Shown: positions 37,901 to 50,500 of the stretch, one piece after another
Layout of the letters: every line of letters begins with the position of its first letter
Numbering within the stretch: position 1 is the first letter of the stretch
NCBI RefSeq assembly: GCF_943734655.1
Contig: NC_071354.1
Coordinates: 136,758,642 to 136,822,641 of the forward strand
Length of the DNA stretch: 64,000 nt
Direction: 5' to 3'
From: Sabethes cyaneus
Lineage: Eukaryota > Arthropoda > Insecta > Diptera > Culicidae
Translations under genes and position numbers: made by a program
The notes under the pieces: model-generated
What the model was told of the DNA's origin: nothing
The model's database searches: none
What the model saw: the letters and a program-made list of their open reading frames with translations, nothing else

Positions 37901-40900
37901 ACAAGGAGAAACCGCCGCCGCCAATGGTGATATCCGTTTGTTGTACGATATTTCTCGCCGCCTTAGTGGTGCCAGGATGAATACAAAGATGCCGCTAAAG
38001 GACAGAGCTGGTCAGCTATTGACTGACCGTACAGAATAGCTTAAGCGATGGACTGAACATTTTGAACAACTCTTCCGAGTTTCAAATGTCAGAGACCAAC
38101 AAAACCAGCAGCGTACGACGCCTACAGTTCGTCGAATAAATCGCGTGAACTCGGAGGCGCCATCGCTGGATGAAATTGTAGCTGCCATCAAGAGTATGAA
38201 ATCCAATAAAGCGCCAGGGATAGATCGTATTTCAGCCGAAATGCTCAAAGCTGACCCATCTTTGTCAGCCCAGATGATGCATCAGCTTTTCAGCAATATT
38301 TGGGAAACCGCAACTTTTCCGGTGGACTGGATGCAGGGCATATTGGTCAAAGTCCCTAAGAAAGGAGACCTAACGGAATGCGGTAACTGGCGTGGCATCA
38401 CGTTGCTCTGTATTACTCTCAAAGCAGGCTTGCTGATTATCGCGAAAGCGCTTTACTCTCTTTGTTAGTTATTCTCCAGAGAGTTACACGACCTGTGAAA
38501 AAAAGCTTCTCAGATCAGCTTCGATCAGCTTTGCGGTTGAAGCTATTCGGCATATTTCGTTTTTTCATGTTCTTCGTTCTGCTCTGAATTATCGCCTGTA
38601 TGGCAGGCAACAAGTACTGCTCACTCATGAACTACGGGTTAATGCGTTTCACAAAGCAGTCTTCAGCTAAAGAAGCGTTCAATAGTGAGCGATATCATCT
38701 ACATTCTTCATGAAGAATATTTTTTGGTTCTTCCTCGCGAATGAATGAATGATTTTAGGAAACAAGGGAAACCAGTTATTCATGTTGAATGGCAAAATTC
38801 GTTGTGATGGTAAACAGAATCAGAAGATTTGTTGCATTGCGGGTAGATAAACCTAAAACTTTTCCTCTTAATTCTATTATTTGGCCGGCGTTAAGTCAAA
38901 CCGAAGACCGAACCAAGTAACAAAACTTTGATTTCGAGAAAAACCCCTTTCAAAGTTTGCTGCTCTGTATGGTTTATAGCTATGAATCGTTCGAAATCTT
39001 CTCATAACTCTGGCTGTTTGCAATATTTATGTAGTCTGATTAGTGTATAATGTAGCTTAGAAATTTCTTGATCGTTTGCTGTCATTAACTCATTTTATTA
39101 AATGTTGCGACTTGGTGCAGTCTGATTTAACACCGATCATTTATAAATCGTAGAATTAAAAGGAAAATTCAGTTTTTTTCATTCTGCATAATCTTCTTCG
39201 ACGAACTGTAGGTCTAATTATAACGATAAATAAGACATTGTAACAAACCTTAAGTAACTTTGTTCATCTTTATACAGAATATGGCTATAGTTATAGGCTA
39301 TAGCTATAGGCTGTGAAATATGAGGGTCGACGAAGCTTGATGGTATTATCAGCTGCTACGCTTACTTTTTACTATTAAATTAAGGTTTCGCGGTCGAAAA
39401 ACAAAAGAAAAAATGATTTTTTTCGTTATGTTAAGCAAATTTGATAGACGCTGCTCATGTAACATTACGTTTTTAGCTTCGTATACCTTTATCTCAAAAA
39501 CTAAACAAAGTGTTGAATAATTGTTTGTTGACAGACGTTTGAAGAAAATGTTTATAATTTGTGAGCTTTGGCCAGAAAATACAATCTACTACCTGTAAAG
39601 GAACTCAGGATCCAGGTTCGCAGGTGATAAACCATTCTGTGTAGTTTATTAATAAAAAAACTACAAGGTATACAGCCTTAAGGGTTGTACGAAAGGGTGA
39701 CGTAGGACTATATCAGATCATCAGATCAAAGACTAATGTAAACTGCATTTCTGGCATATGTATGTTTATAAGAATCTTTGAGTGCCATTGTTTAAGTGAA
39801 TGTTTAAAAGAGAAGATCGAAATATTCAGATTCAATTCTTGAATTCTTGGCTTTGAAAATACGTGGACGGGGATTCACAAGTACAATGCCTGCAACCTTT
39901 GAGACATAGAAATTTCACTTAAAAATCACTTGTGTGCATCATAAAGGTTGAATTGGTAATGAATTATCCTCCTACCACAGGGGTGAGGGGCCTCAAAGTA
40001 TCATAAAATAAATATATTCATACCTCCAAAAAACCCCACAAATTTGGTGCCATTTGCTTGATTAGTTATCGAGTTATGAAGAAATTTGTATTTCATTTGT
40101 ATGGGATCTCCCCTTCTTAAAGAAAGCAAAGGTTCTAATCCACCATAGAAAAAATCCCCCCCCCCCTTCTGTTAAAAGACGGATGGGTCTCATTATACCA
40201 TAGAAAAAATTCCTGCCTTCTAAAAACCCCACATGCCAAATTTGGTTTCATTTGCTTGATTAGTTCTAGAGTTATGAGGAATTTTATATTTCATTTGTAT
40301 GGGAGCCTTAGAAGAAGAAGGGGTCAGAGTACACCATAGAAAAACATCTTACCTCCAAAAACCCCCACAAACCAATTTTGGCTCGAGTAGTTCTCGAGTT
40401 ATAAGGAAATTTGAATATTATTTGTATGAGGTGTCCCCCTCCTAAAGAAGGAAGGGGTCTTAATTTACCATAGAAAAAATTCTTGCCTTCTGAAACCCCT
40501 ACATTCCAAATTTGGTTCGATTTGCTTGATTAGTTCTAGAGTTTTGAGGAAATTTGTATTTCATTTGTATGGGAGCCCCCTCTCGCAGAAGGAGAAGAGG
40601 TCTCAGTACACCGTAGAAAATTAATCCTGCCTTCTGAAACCCCCGCATGCCAAATTTGGTTCCATTTGCTTGATTAGTTGTTGAGTTTTGAGGAAATTTG
40701 TGTTTCATTTGTATAGGAGCCCCCCTCTTACGTCCCCCTTAAAAATGCTCTCTTACACCCTTAAAAAATTGCTGGTCATTTTATCTATCCAACGACATAT
40801 AAATTGTTCAGTTTCGTTCAATAGTTTAGTTGTTATTAGCATTTGAAATCTTTCATTCAAACGTTACACTTCTATTTTCGTTTTCACAAAGTGCTACCCA

Positions 40901-41468
40901 GTCCCAGTATAGTAAACAAAGACATAGTCCTACGTCAAAATCTGAGTCAAATGATACTTGGCATTCGTCCCACAGGCCTTCTTTCGATTTTCGGTTTTCC
41001 GAGTGATTCCTATACATTTATACTATATTTTCATATACATAGTAGAAAGGCAAAAACTCAAAAAATGCAAAAATGCAAAATAATAAATTTATATCTAGAA
41101 AAATGTATTTCTGTCTGTCTGTGTGTTCCTATATGCATGTATGGTACTTTCCGCGAAATGGTATTCCGCGTTATGGTCAACCGAGAATTGCTTTTCCGCT
41201 AAATGGTGTTCATCGAAATATTATACAATCACGGCAAATATTTTAATGCTATCAGCTTTATTTTTTTTTCGGATTATAAATTATAAGTTATAAATTAAAC
41301 TATAAATGTATTACATAGATTAGACTATAATAAAAAGTTATAAGTGTAAATTATATACAAAAATGAAGTAAAGCATTTACAACGATTTAAAGTGAAACGC
41401 CCTTAACCCACCAAATGTCGGGGATGGGCACTAGAGGGTTAACTAATCTATACCTATAAAGAAGGATT

Positions 41469-41522
<54 letters not shown>

Positions 41523-44500
41523 CTGTGTTCCTTATAGAATCAAAAACTACTGAACCAATCGGCGTGAAAATTTGCATGTAGAGGTTTTTGGGGCCAGGAA
41601 AGGTTTTAGTGATGGTTAGAGACCCCTCCCCCCACTAAGAGGGGGGGCTCCCATACAAATGAAACACAAATTTCTGCATAACTCGAGAACTAATCAAGCA
41701 AATAGAACCAAATTTGGCATGTGGGTGTTTTCGGTGACAAGAATTTATTCTAGGGTAATTTGAGACCCCTCCCCTCTTTATAAGGGGAATTATAACTCCT
41801 CTCCCCTTTAAGAGGGGGGGTTTCCATACAAATTTCCTCATAACTCGAGAACTAATCAAGCAAATGGAACCAAATTTGGCATGTGTGTGTTTTTGAAGAC
41901 AAAATTTTTTTCTATGATGAATTGGGACCCCTCCCCACTTTAAGAGGGGGGGAGCTCCTATACAAACGAAATACAAATTTCCTTATAACTCGAGAGCTAA
42001 TCCAGCAAATGAAACCAAATTTGGCATGTAGGTGTTTTTAGGGGCAAGAATGTTTTCTATGATGAATAAGAACCTCTCCCCACTTTAGGAGGGGGGGGGG
42101 CTCCTATACAAATGAAATACAAATTTCCTCATAACTCGAGAACTAATCAAGCAAATGGAACCAACTTTGGCATGTGAAGGTTTTCGAGGGCAAGAAAATT
42201 TTCTACGGTGAATTAGGACCCCTCCCCACTCTGAGAGGGGGGGCTCCTGTACAAATGAAATACAAATTTCCTCCTAACTCGAGAACTAATCAATCAAATA
42301 GAACAACATTTGGCATGTGGGTGTTTTTTTTTGGTGACAAGAATTTATTCTATGGTGAATTGACACCCCTCCCCTCTTTATAAGAGGAATTATAACTCCT
42401 CTCCCCTTTAAGAGGGGGGACTTCCATACAAATTTCCTCATAACTCGAGAACTAATCAAGCAAATGCAACCAAATTTGGCATGTGAAGGTTTTCGAGAGC
42501 AAGAAAATTTTCTATGGTGAATTAGGACCCCTCCCCACTTTAAGAGGAGGGGCTCCTGTACAAATGAAATACAAATTTCCTCATAACTCAAGAACTAATC
42601 AAGCGAATTGAACCAAATTTGGCATGTGTGTGTTTTTGGAGACAATTTTTATTTCAATGATGAATTGGGACCCCTCCCCACTTTAGGAGAGGGGGGGGTC
42701 CTATACAAACAAAATACAAATTTCCTCATAACTCGAGAACTAATCCAGCAAATGGAACCAAATTTGGCGTGTAGGTGTTTTTGGAGGCAAGAATTTTTTC
42801 TGTGATGAATTAGGACCTCTTCCCACATTAGGAGGGGGGGCTCCAATACAAACGAAATACAAATTTCCCCATAACTCGAGAACTAATCAAGCAAATAGAA
42901 CCAAATTCGGCATGTGGAGGTTTTTGGAGGCAAAAATATTTTCTACGGTGAATTAGGATCCTTCCACACTTCAAGAGGGGGGGCTTCTACACAAATGAAA
43001 TACAAATTTCCTCATAATTCGAGAACTAATCAAGCAAATGGAACCATATTTGGCATGTGGGTGTATTTGGAGGCAACCATTTTTCCCATGATGAATTAGG
43101 ACTTCTTACCTTTTTAGGAGGGGGGGGGGCTCCCATTCAAACGAAATACAAATTTGCTCATAACTTTAGAACTAATCAAGCAAATGGAACCAAATTTGGC
43201 ATGTGAGAGTTTTAGATGGCAGATTTTTTTTTCTGTGGTGTATTACGACCCCTTTCCCTTTTAAGAGGGTGGGCTCCCATACAAATGAAATACAAATTTC
43301 CTTATAATTTGAGTACTAATCAAGCAAATGGAACCAAATTTAGCATGTAGGAGATTTTTGAGTCTTGAATTTATTTTATGATAGTTAGAGACCTCTCACC
43401 CCTGTGGTAGGGGGATATGGACTCTCATACAAATAAAACAGAAATTTTTGCGAAACTCAAAAACTAATCCAACTCGAGAAATTCGAGACTCTTCCATAAA
43501 ACATTAATCAACAACAAGACCACAAAAACTATCTATAGTAACACTAGATCATTCAGGACGAGCCGGTCGCGAGTGTTGCCGTTGACCCGCCGTCGGAAGC
43601 GCCGCCCACTGGGGGGCTTGCAAAACTCGAGAAGTGACAAAGATCATCCGAGATTCATGATTTATGTACAACACAGGTTAATTTGTGGCAATACGAAGTT
43701 TGTCGGGTCAGCTAGTAGAATATATTGTAAATAGTTACAGCTGTATTAAAATTACTTTGAAATATGCTTTAAGTATTTTATCTGAGGTTACATATTTTTT
43801 ATGCATATAAAGACAGTTCTTCATAACTAACATTCTCGGTGACCATAAAGATGTATTATCGACTGTATTATCAAATTTGCGTATAGAATTTACTCTATGC
43901 GGTGGTACACTCGACTTTTGAATTGCTTTTCTTGTCTCATTTGATCAATTTTACTTTTTATTTCATGCTATGAACTGGTCGGTGTTAAATCGAACCGGAC
44001 CAGTTAAAATGAGTTAATGACAGCTAACGATCAAGAATTTTCTAAGCTAAATTTTATTCTAATCAGACTACATAAATGTTGCAAACAGCCAGAGTTATAA
44101 GATGATTTCGAACGATCTGTGTATATGTCTGTGTATAAACCATACAGAGCGAAGTTTGCGCGTTTTTCAAAATCAGAGTTTTGTCCATTAATTCGGTCTG
44201 ACTTAACACCAGCCAACTGTCTTCCTAATTTTTAAAATAACTGTCAATAATATTGCTACAGTTAGTGAAAAAATTAAGTCAGCTCTAATTCGTAACAGAA
44301 AATTTATCGATCTCTTCAAATTTTAGTAACATTTGTAATTGGATGATATTAGACAACATTATGGAAAAACTGACGCAATTTGAGAAAAATTCAGCCGTTA
44401 CACGCTTTTTATTCATCAGACTTCGCAGCCAGCTATTAGAGTACAGAGCAATTGCAAGGCTAGTGCTACGATATTACAGCCTCCCCCAGTCAAGGTTTGA

Positions 44501-47500
44501 ACATGCGACGACGGGTTTGTTAGACCACTGCCATAGCACGTAGCCAACTGGAAGGCTTTTGTTATGTATTGTATTAAAATTCTGAAACTGACTATATTTT
44601 TCCAATTATAGTCTTATTCTATTCAATAATTAAGTATAATATTAACCTTTCCTTCTTTGGAAATTTCAAAAGCATAATTGTTTTCAATAGTTTATAATTA
44701 TGCTTGTTGTTTTAAATTTTCTATACTAACGAATAAAAGTTTAGTCCTCCAAACAAAATTTCAAAAACCTATACAGTGAACTCTCGGAAAAGTTAATCGA
44801 TTGGGGAATGGGTCGATTAACTTTTCCGAACTATTAACCTTTAAAACGAATTGAAGAGCTCGTTGGTAGCTATCATAAAAAAATTACAAGGTATACAGCC
44901 CTAAGAGTTGTACGAAAGGATGACGTAGGACTATATCAGATAATCAGATCAAAGACTAATGTGAACTGCATTTCTGGCATATGTATGTTTATAAGAATCT
45001 GTGAGTGCCATTGTTTAAGTGAATGTTTAAAAGAACAGAGCGAAATATTCAGATTCAATTCTTCATTGAATGCAATGGTGGCTTTGAAAATACGTGGACG
45101 GGGTTTCATAAGTACAACCCTACTAGCACGGTTATTACAAACTTGTTGTGGTAACCAAAATATGACTAATTTTAGTTGTAATTCGGTTGCATTAACTAAA
45201 TGGACCTATAGCGTACTACTTGGGAACGCCTGCAACCGTTGAGACCCACAGATTTCTTTTAAAAATCACTCGTGTGCATCATGCAAGTTTGAAATGTAAT
45301 GAATGACCAGCCCACAGATTATTGTGTTGAATATGATTATGATATGTTTCAATAATCTTACTTTAACTCGCTTCTGACCTTTAAAAAAGCCATTGGTTAT
45401 AAATAACATTAAAGCCAAAGCACGTTCATCGCAAATATGACGTACCATACGAATGTCATCGTCTTTTCGATTCACTGTCTTTTGCTCCGAGAAGGTTTTA
45501 CTAGTTTACTTTCACAGCTTTTCGCTTGTTACATAGCAGAAAATATGGCACATATGCAAAAATTTCTGTTTTATTTGTATGAGAGTCCTTATCCTCCTAC
45601 CACAGGGGTGAGGGGTCTCAAACCATCATAAAATAAATTGAAGTCTCCAAACCCCGCACATGCTAAATTTGGTTCCATTTGCTTGATTAGTTCTATAGAG
45701 TTACGAGGAAATTTGTATTTCATTTGTATGGGAGACCCCCCCCCCGCCCATCTTAGAAGAAGAAGGGGTCTCAGTACACCATAGAAAAACATCTTGCCTC
45801 CAAAAAACCCCACAGGCCAATTTTGGTTTCTTTTACTTGATTAGTTCTAGAGTTATGAGGAAATTTGTATATTATTTGTATGGGAGCCCCCCTTCTTAAA
45901 GAGGGGAAGGGTTTCAATTTAGCATAGAAAAAAATCTTGCCTTCTGAAACCCCTACATGCCAAATTTGGTTCCATTTGCTTGATTAGTTCTCGAGTTTTG
46001 AAGAAATTTGTGTTTCATTTGGATAGGAGCCCCATCTCCTACGTCCTCCTTAAAATTGCTCTCTCGCCCACCTATAAAATTGCTGGTCATTTTATCTATC
46101 TAACAACATATATATTGTTCAGTTTCGTTCAGTAGTTTAGTAGTTATTAACATTTGAAATCTTTCATTCAAACGTTACACTTTCGTTTGTGCTACCCAGT
46201 CCCAGTATAGTAAACAAAGACGTAGTCCTACGTCAAAAATTGGTAAAAATGTGTCTAATTATAGACGTCTATCCCCTGTGTTTTAAAATTTTAGTTATCA
46301 ATGGTTTTATTTAAATAAAAATAATTCAAGAATGTGCTAGGTGCAATAGTGATATTTCTCTTCCTGGGGTGCGTAAACATTTCTTAGCGTCACCCAGTTA
46401 ATTTATTTTATCAACACCTTTATTAATTTCAAATATATTCATATGGTTAGGAAAATATATCACATAGATGATCATTTTTTCAGTCCTCTATGAATATATG
46501 TAAAATATCAGTAACTACGGAAACAATATGAAATTGAATGAGATAAATAATTGTTTGTCCAGTGCAAGTCTTTGTTGATTGCAAGAACGCAAAATTTGTT
46601 TGAAATTTGTATAGGAAAACTAGTTCTTGCTATTTTAATTCTACGAGTAACTATTTGTATAAACCAGCTACAGATCAAACCGACTTTGGCACGTTTCACG
46701 GATTATTTTTAAACGACCGTATTCGAAAATCAGTTTGATTCTTTTTGAAAAACAAAACTGACATCTCAGAATATTTCTTCGCGGCCGACCTGGCAATTCT
46801 GAAGGCTTAGCGGACAATTCCCGGTTCGGTTTGGCGAATTCTGCGCGAAGTTACAAGCACACGTACATGCATCACAAATACACACATACTCATACACATA
46901 CATGCAAGCACACATACATACATCAATACATACAATCGACACTTGATAGATGTTTTGGTTATCCACGTTTTGACGGTTTTATACACGTTCCTAAGTATTC
47001 AAGTTTAAATATAGTTTATTTTCGTTTGATAGGTTTAAACAGAACAGTTTTCAAATAACGTTTACTTATATACTTATATAAAATTCAATAGTGATCTTTC
47101 ATTTGTCACCAAGATCATCCAAATCTATCTACCGACTCTGAGAAAAGTGAGTGCAAACCGTTTATAAGTACACACATACGTACACTCGCGCATACGTACA
47201 CTCACACATACATACATACACATATCTTATAAGATTTCCAAAAATAAAATACGGAAACAGTTTGCTTTTACATTTTATCCGTTATCTGCAGCCAACTAAA
47301 CTAAGCTATTAATCATCGCCTCGGTGATAAATTTTTGTTCGCTTCTTCATGAAGATCGAAGCATTCGAAGAAGAGTGAAGAATATCATGTACGCTTCGTA
47401 CCGCAAACGGACCGAAGGCGAAGAATAGAGAGCGCAAAGATAAAACACAAATATTCGGCCTATGCATTACTCTCTTGCAAGTCGCATCGCTGCAAGCTTT

Positions 47501-50500
47501 CTAGTGTTATTATTATCTTCATTCTGGAGCAGTGAGGCGTTATTGAATCTTCGAATGCGTTCCTGCTTGAAGACTAAAAATAGGCGTTATGATGCGATTA
47601 TCAGCAAGCCTGTCTCAAAGTACTCTGTAAGGTAATCCTCAACCGGATTCAGGAGAAGATCGACGCTACTCTCCGGCGGCAGCAAGCTGGATTCCGTGCT
47701 GGCCGATCATGTGTAGACCATATCACAACGCTCCGCATTATATTGGAGCAGATCAACGAATTCCAGGACTCTCTTCTGCTGGTGTTCGTTGACTTCGAAA
47801 AGGCGTTCGACCGACTCAATCACGAAAACATCTGGGGCGCACTTAGGCGTAGAGGAGTTCCAGATAAGCTAGTCCATCTCATCGAGGCTCAGTACGAGGC
47901 GTTCTCGTGCAAGGTTTTGCACGACGGCGTATTGTCCGACCCCATAAGGGTTACTGCTGGCGTGAGACAGGGCTGCATTTTATCACCGCTTCTGTTTCTC
48001 ATCGTTATGGATGAGATATTAGTTGGAGCAATTGACAGTAGACCAAATCGAGGATTGCCTTGGAATCCTCTAACGATGGAGCAGCTAAATGACCTCGACC
48101 TAGCCGACGACATTGTCTTGTTCGCACAACGCCGAAACGATATGCAGAGCAAGTTAGACGACCTCTCCGAGAGCTCCCAGGCAGCAGGTCTCACAGTCAA
48201 TGTAGCGAAAACTAAGTCTATGGTAGTGAACACTGACAATTCCACCAACTTTACAGTAGCGGGACAACAAGTTGAGCAGGTAGCCGTCTTTCAATATCTT
48301 GGTAGCCAAACAACGCCCGATGGTGGTACCAAGACTGATATAGCCACACGGATCAGGAAGGCCAGGGGTGCCTTTGCAGGTCTGCGAAACATTTGGCGCT
48401 CAAACCAGATCACTCTACGTACGAAAACCCGAATCTTTAATTCAAACGTTAAATCCGTACTGCTGTATGCCTGCGAAACGTGGTGCGTCTCAGCGGAGAC
48501 AACGCAAAAACTGCAGGTATTCATTAACCGGTGCCTGCGATATATTATTCGTGCCTGGTGGCCTGATAATTGGATATCCAATGAGGAACTCCATCCTCGG
48601 TGTTATCAACGGCCGATAGCCACAGAAATTCGTGAGCGTAGGTGGAAGTGGATCGGACACACCTTGAGGAAAGGAGCGAACGAGGTTTGCAGAGCAGCAC
48701 TCGACTGGAATCCACAAGGACAGCGTAGAAGAGGCAGACCCAGAGGCTCATGGAGACGGAGCTTAGCCAACGACATCCGAGCTGTAGACGAGAACCTGTC
48801 CTGGCGACAGGTAAAAGCCATGGCGGGTAACCGTCAGCAGTGGAGATCTCTGATTTCATCCCTTTGTTCTGCCGGACACATAAGTAAGTAAGTAATAAAA
48901 GCGCTAGCCCATTTAAAACTTAGCGAACGCGCTACTCGCTAGCTAAAATGTTAGCGGTTAGCTGATTAGCGGTGCCCACCTCTGGAAATACCGTTTCAAC
49001 GTACCAAACATAGACGAAGCAGGGCTTTGACCTGTAAATAGCGAGTTTTCGATAGATTTGTTTTAATTTTTCACGTGAAACAATCCGTCGTAACGTTTCT
49101 GTGTTGTTCTACAAACAACGAATAAAATTGGTGGACGCAAAACACATAATCACCCTTATTCTGCGAGGCGAGTGACGTGACATTAGTTTTTCCAACGTGA
49201 AGTGACATTAGTTTTTCCAATCTTCGGATGTATTTAAGACTATAAAAATTAAAACCCTCTGTATTAAGCACCCAGACAACATCTCGCATCTATTATTCAG
49301 AAAAGATGCACGACTGCGCTATGTATCTCTCTAAGAATGATATTTAATCAATCGTTGCTGCAAGTAATATTCCCTGATAATTGAAAAAATCGGTTATGTT
49401 TCCTGTGTTCAAAGAAGGGGACAAACACGATATATTTAATTATCGAGGAATTAATTCTCTCCTTGTTGGATCAAATTTATTTGAGATACTACCGTAAACG
49501 CACCTAATTTTGCGCATCGCATATTTTCCTTAAAAATCATAGCATTCTCAAATAAATAGCTTTAAGTATACATATTTTCCTAGATGTATTAATTAAGATA
49601 AAAATTTGCAGGAATTTGGAAGTTTTTACTGAAATGTTGGGTGCGCAGAATTAGGTGCGTTTACGGTAGTTGAAAATGTACTACTACGTGAGTACAAGTC
49701 GTATATCTCCATGGATCAGCATGGCTTCTACCTTGGTAGATCAACGACGACAAATTTGCTGCAGTTCACATCGCACTGCATTAGAAGCATGGACGCATAA
49801 AGCAAAGCAAAGCCTGGGTGGTTAATCCGTTATCGAAATTTGACCTTTTGTTTTTATACGACAGACTTCACTATAATCTGAAAGTAGCGTTCGATCGTGT
49901 CGATCACTCTATCTTATTAGCTAAACTTGAAGGTCTGGCGTTCCACAAGGGAGTAACCCGAGACCACTGCTGTTCTCTTTATTCTTCAATGACGTTTGCT
50001 TCATTATCCTGCCTGGCTGTAAATTCATCTACGCTGATTATCTGAAATTATTTCTAATCGTTCGAACATACGTGGTAATGGAAACCTTTGCTTTATTATG
50101 CGGATTACCAGAATGTTTACTGACTCGTATTGCTTGCGATCATTGTACTCCTCACTTGTCTGTTCCATTCCGGAGACATCAGGCTTAATATGGAGTTCCG
50201 ATACCGAAATTTGGAGTAACTGGATTGACACAGTACAAGCCAGGTTCCTTGGTTTCGTTTTTAGGTCTCTACCGTGGCAGAACCCCCTAAGCTTTGAAAT
50301 AATGGGCTTCGCAGATTGTTACGAAACAGCTGGGCAGTTTCACTCAGTGTGAGTTTGGTACCACCCGTAACAGTCAATCTGACGGTACATAAACGTCACA
50401 CGGAGAAATGTCAGGTAGGTGTCAGTCAGGTGGCTAAACTAATTATACAGATGAAAGCTTATAGTACGGCAAACAGCCGATTCTTAAAGCTAAAAATAAG

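Larger units (their letters stand above)
38417..47620. mobile_element. 9.2-kb hAT-like composite element inside the LINE
   Basis: The element spans 38,425-47,612. Its 19-bp ends CAGGCTTGCTGATTATCGC and GCGATTATCAGCAAGCCTG are inverse with one mismatch. Identical TCTCAAAG copies flank it at 38,417-38,424 and 47,613-47,620. No hAT transposase is recognisable, and the interior is filled with other repeats listed separately. Subterminal regions on both sides contain CTTCATGAAGA-like words. Confidence 0.85.
37797..48896 (+). mobile_element. 5'-truncated LINE inside the MITE, itself interrupted
   Basis: The left part, 37,797-38,424, encodes the region before the RT and its first boxes (SNKAPGIDRISAEMLK, VPKKGDL, NWRGITLL). 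It has an in-frame TAG at 38,035. The right part starts at 47,621 and ends with a short TAAG run at about 48,885-48,895. The frame is continuous across the insertion when one target copy is removed. The endonuclease domain is missing, so the copy cannot be autonomous. I could not assign the clade. Confidence 0.8.
37459..48992. mobile_element. hAT-like MITE (GCTAA-rich ends) split by an 11.1-kb nest
   Basis: The outer element runs from CAGAGGTGGGCACC at 37,467 to GGTGCCCACCTCTG at 48,984. It is flanked by identical GAAATACC at 37,459-37,466 and 48,985-48,992. Only 37,467 to about 37,796 and about 48,897-48,984 belong to it; these correspond to the two ends of the uninterrupted copy at 53,698-54,093. 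Both ends are rich in GCTAA/TTAGC words. Confidence 0.85.

Noticed and set aside
41635..43099. Series of short ORFs with SRVMRKFV-like phrases
   Set aside because: They are translations of the minisatellite units, occur in both strands and repeat in every copy of the element.
48291..48859. Minus-strand ORFs over the LINE reverse transcriptase
   Set aside because: Antisense shadows of a clear RT reading frame.
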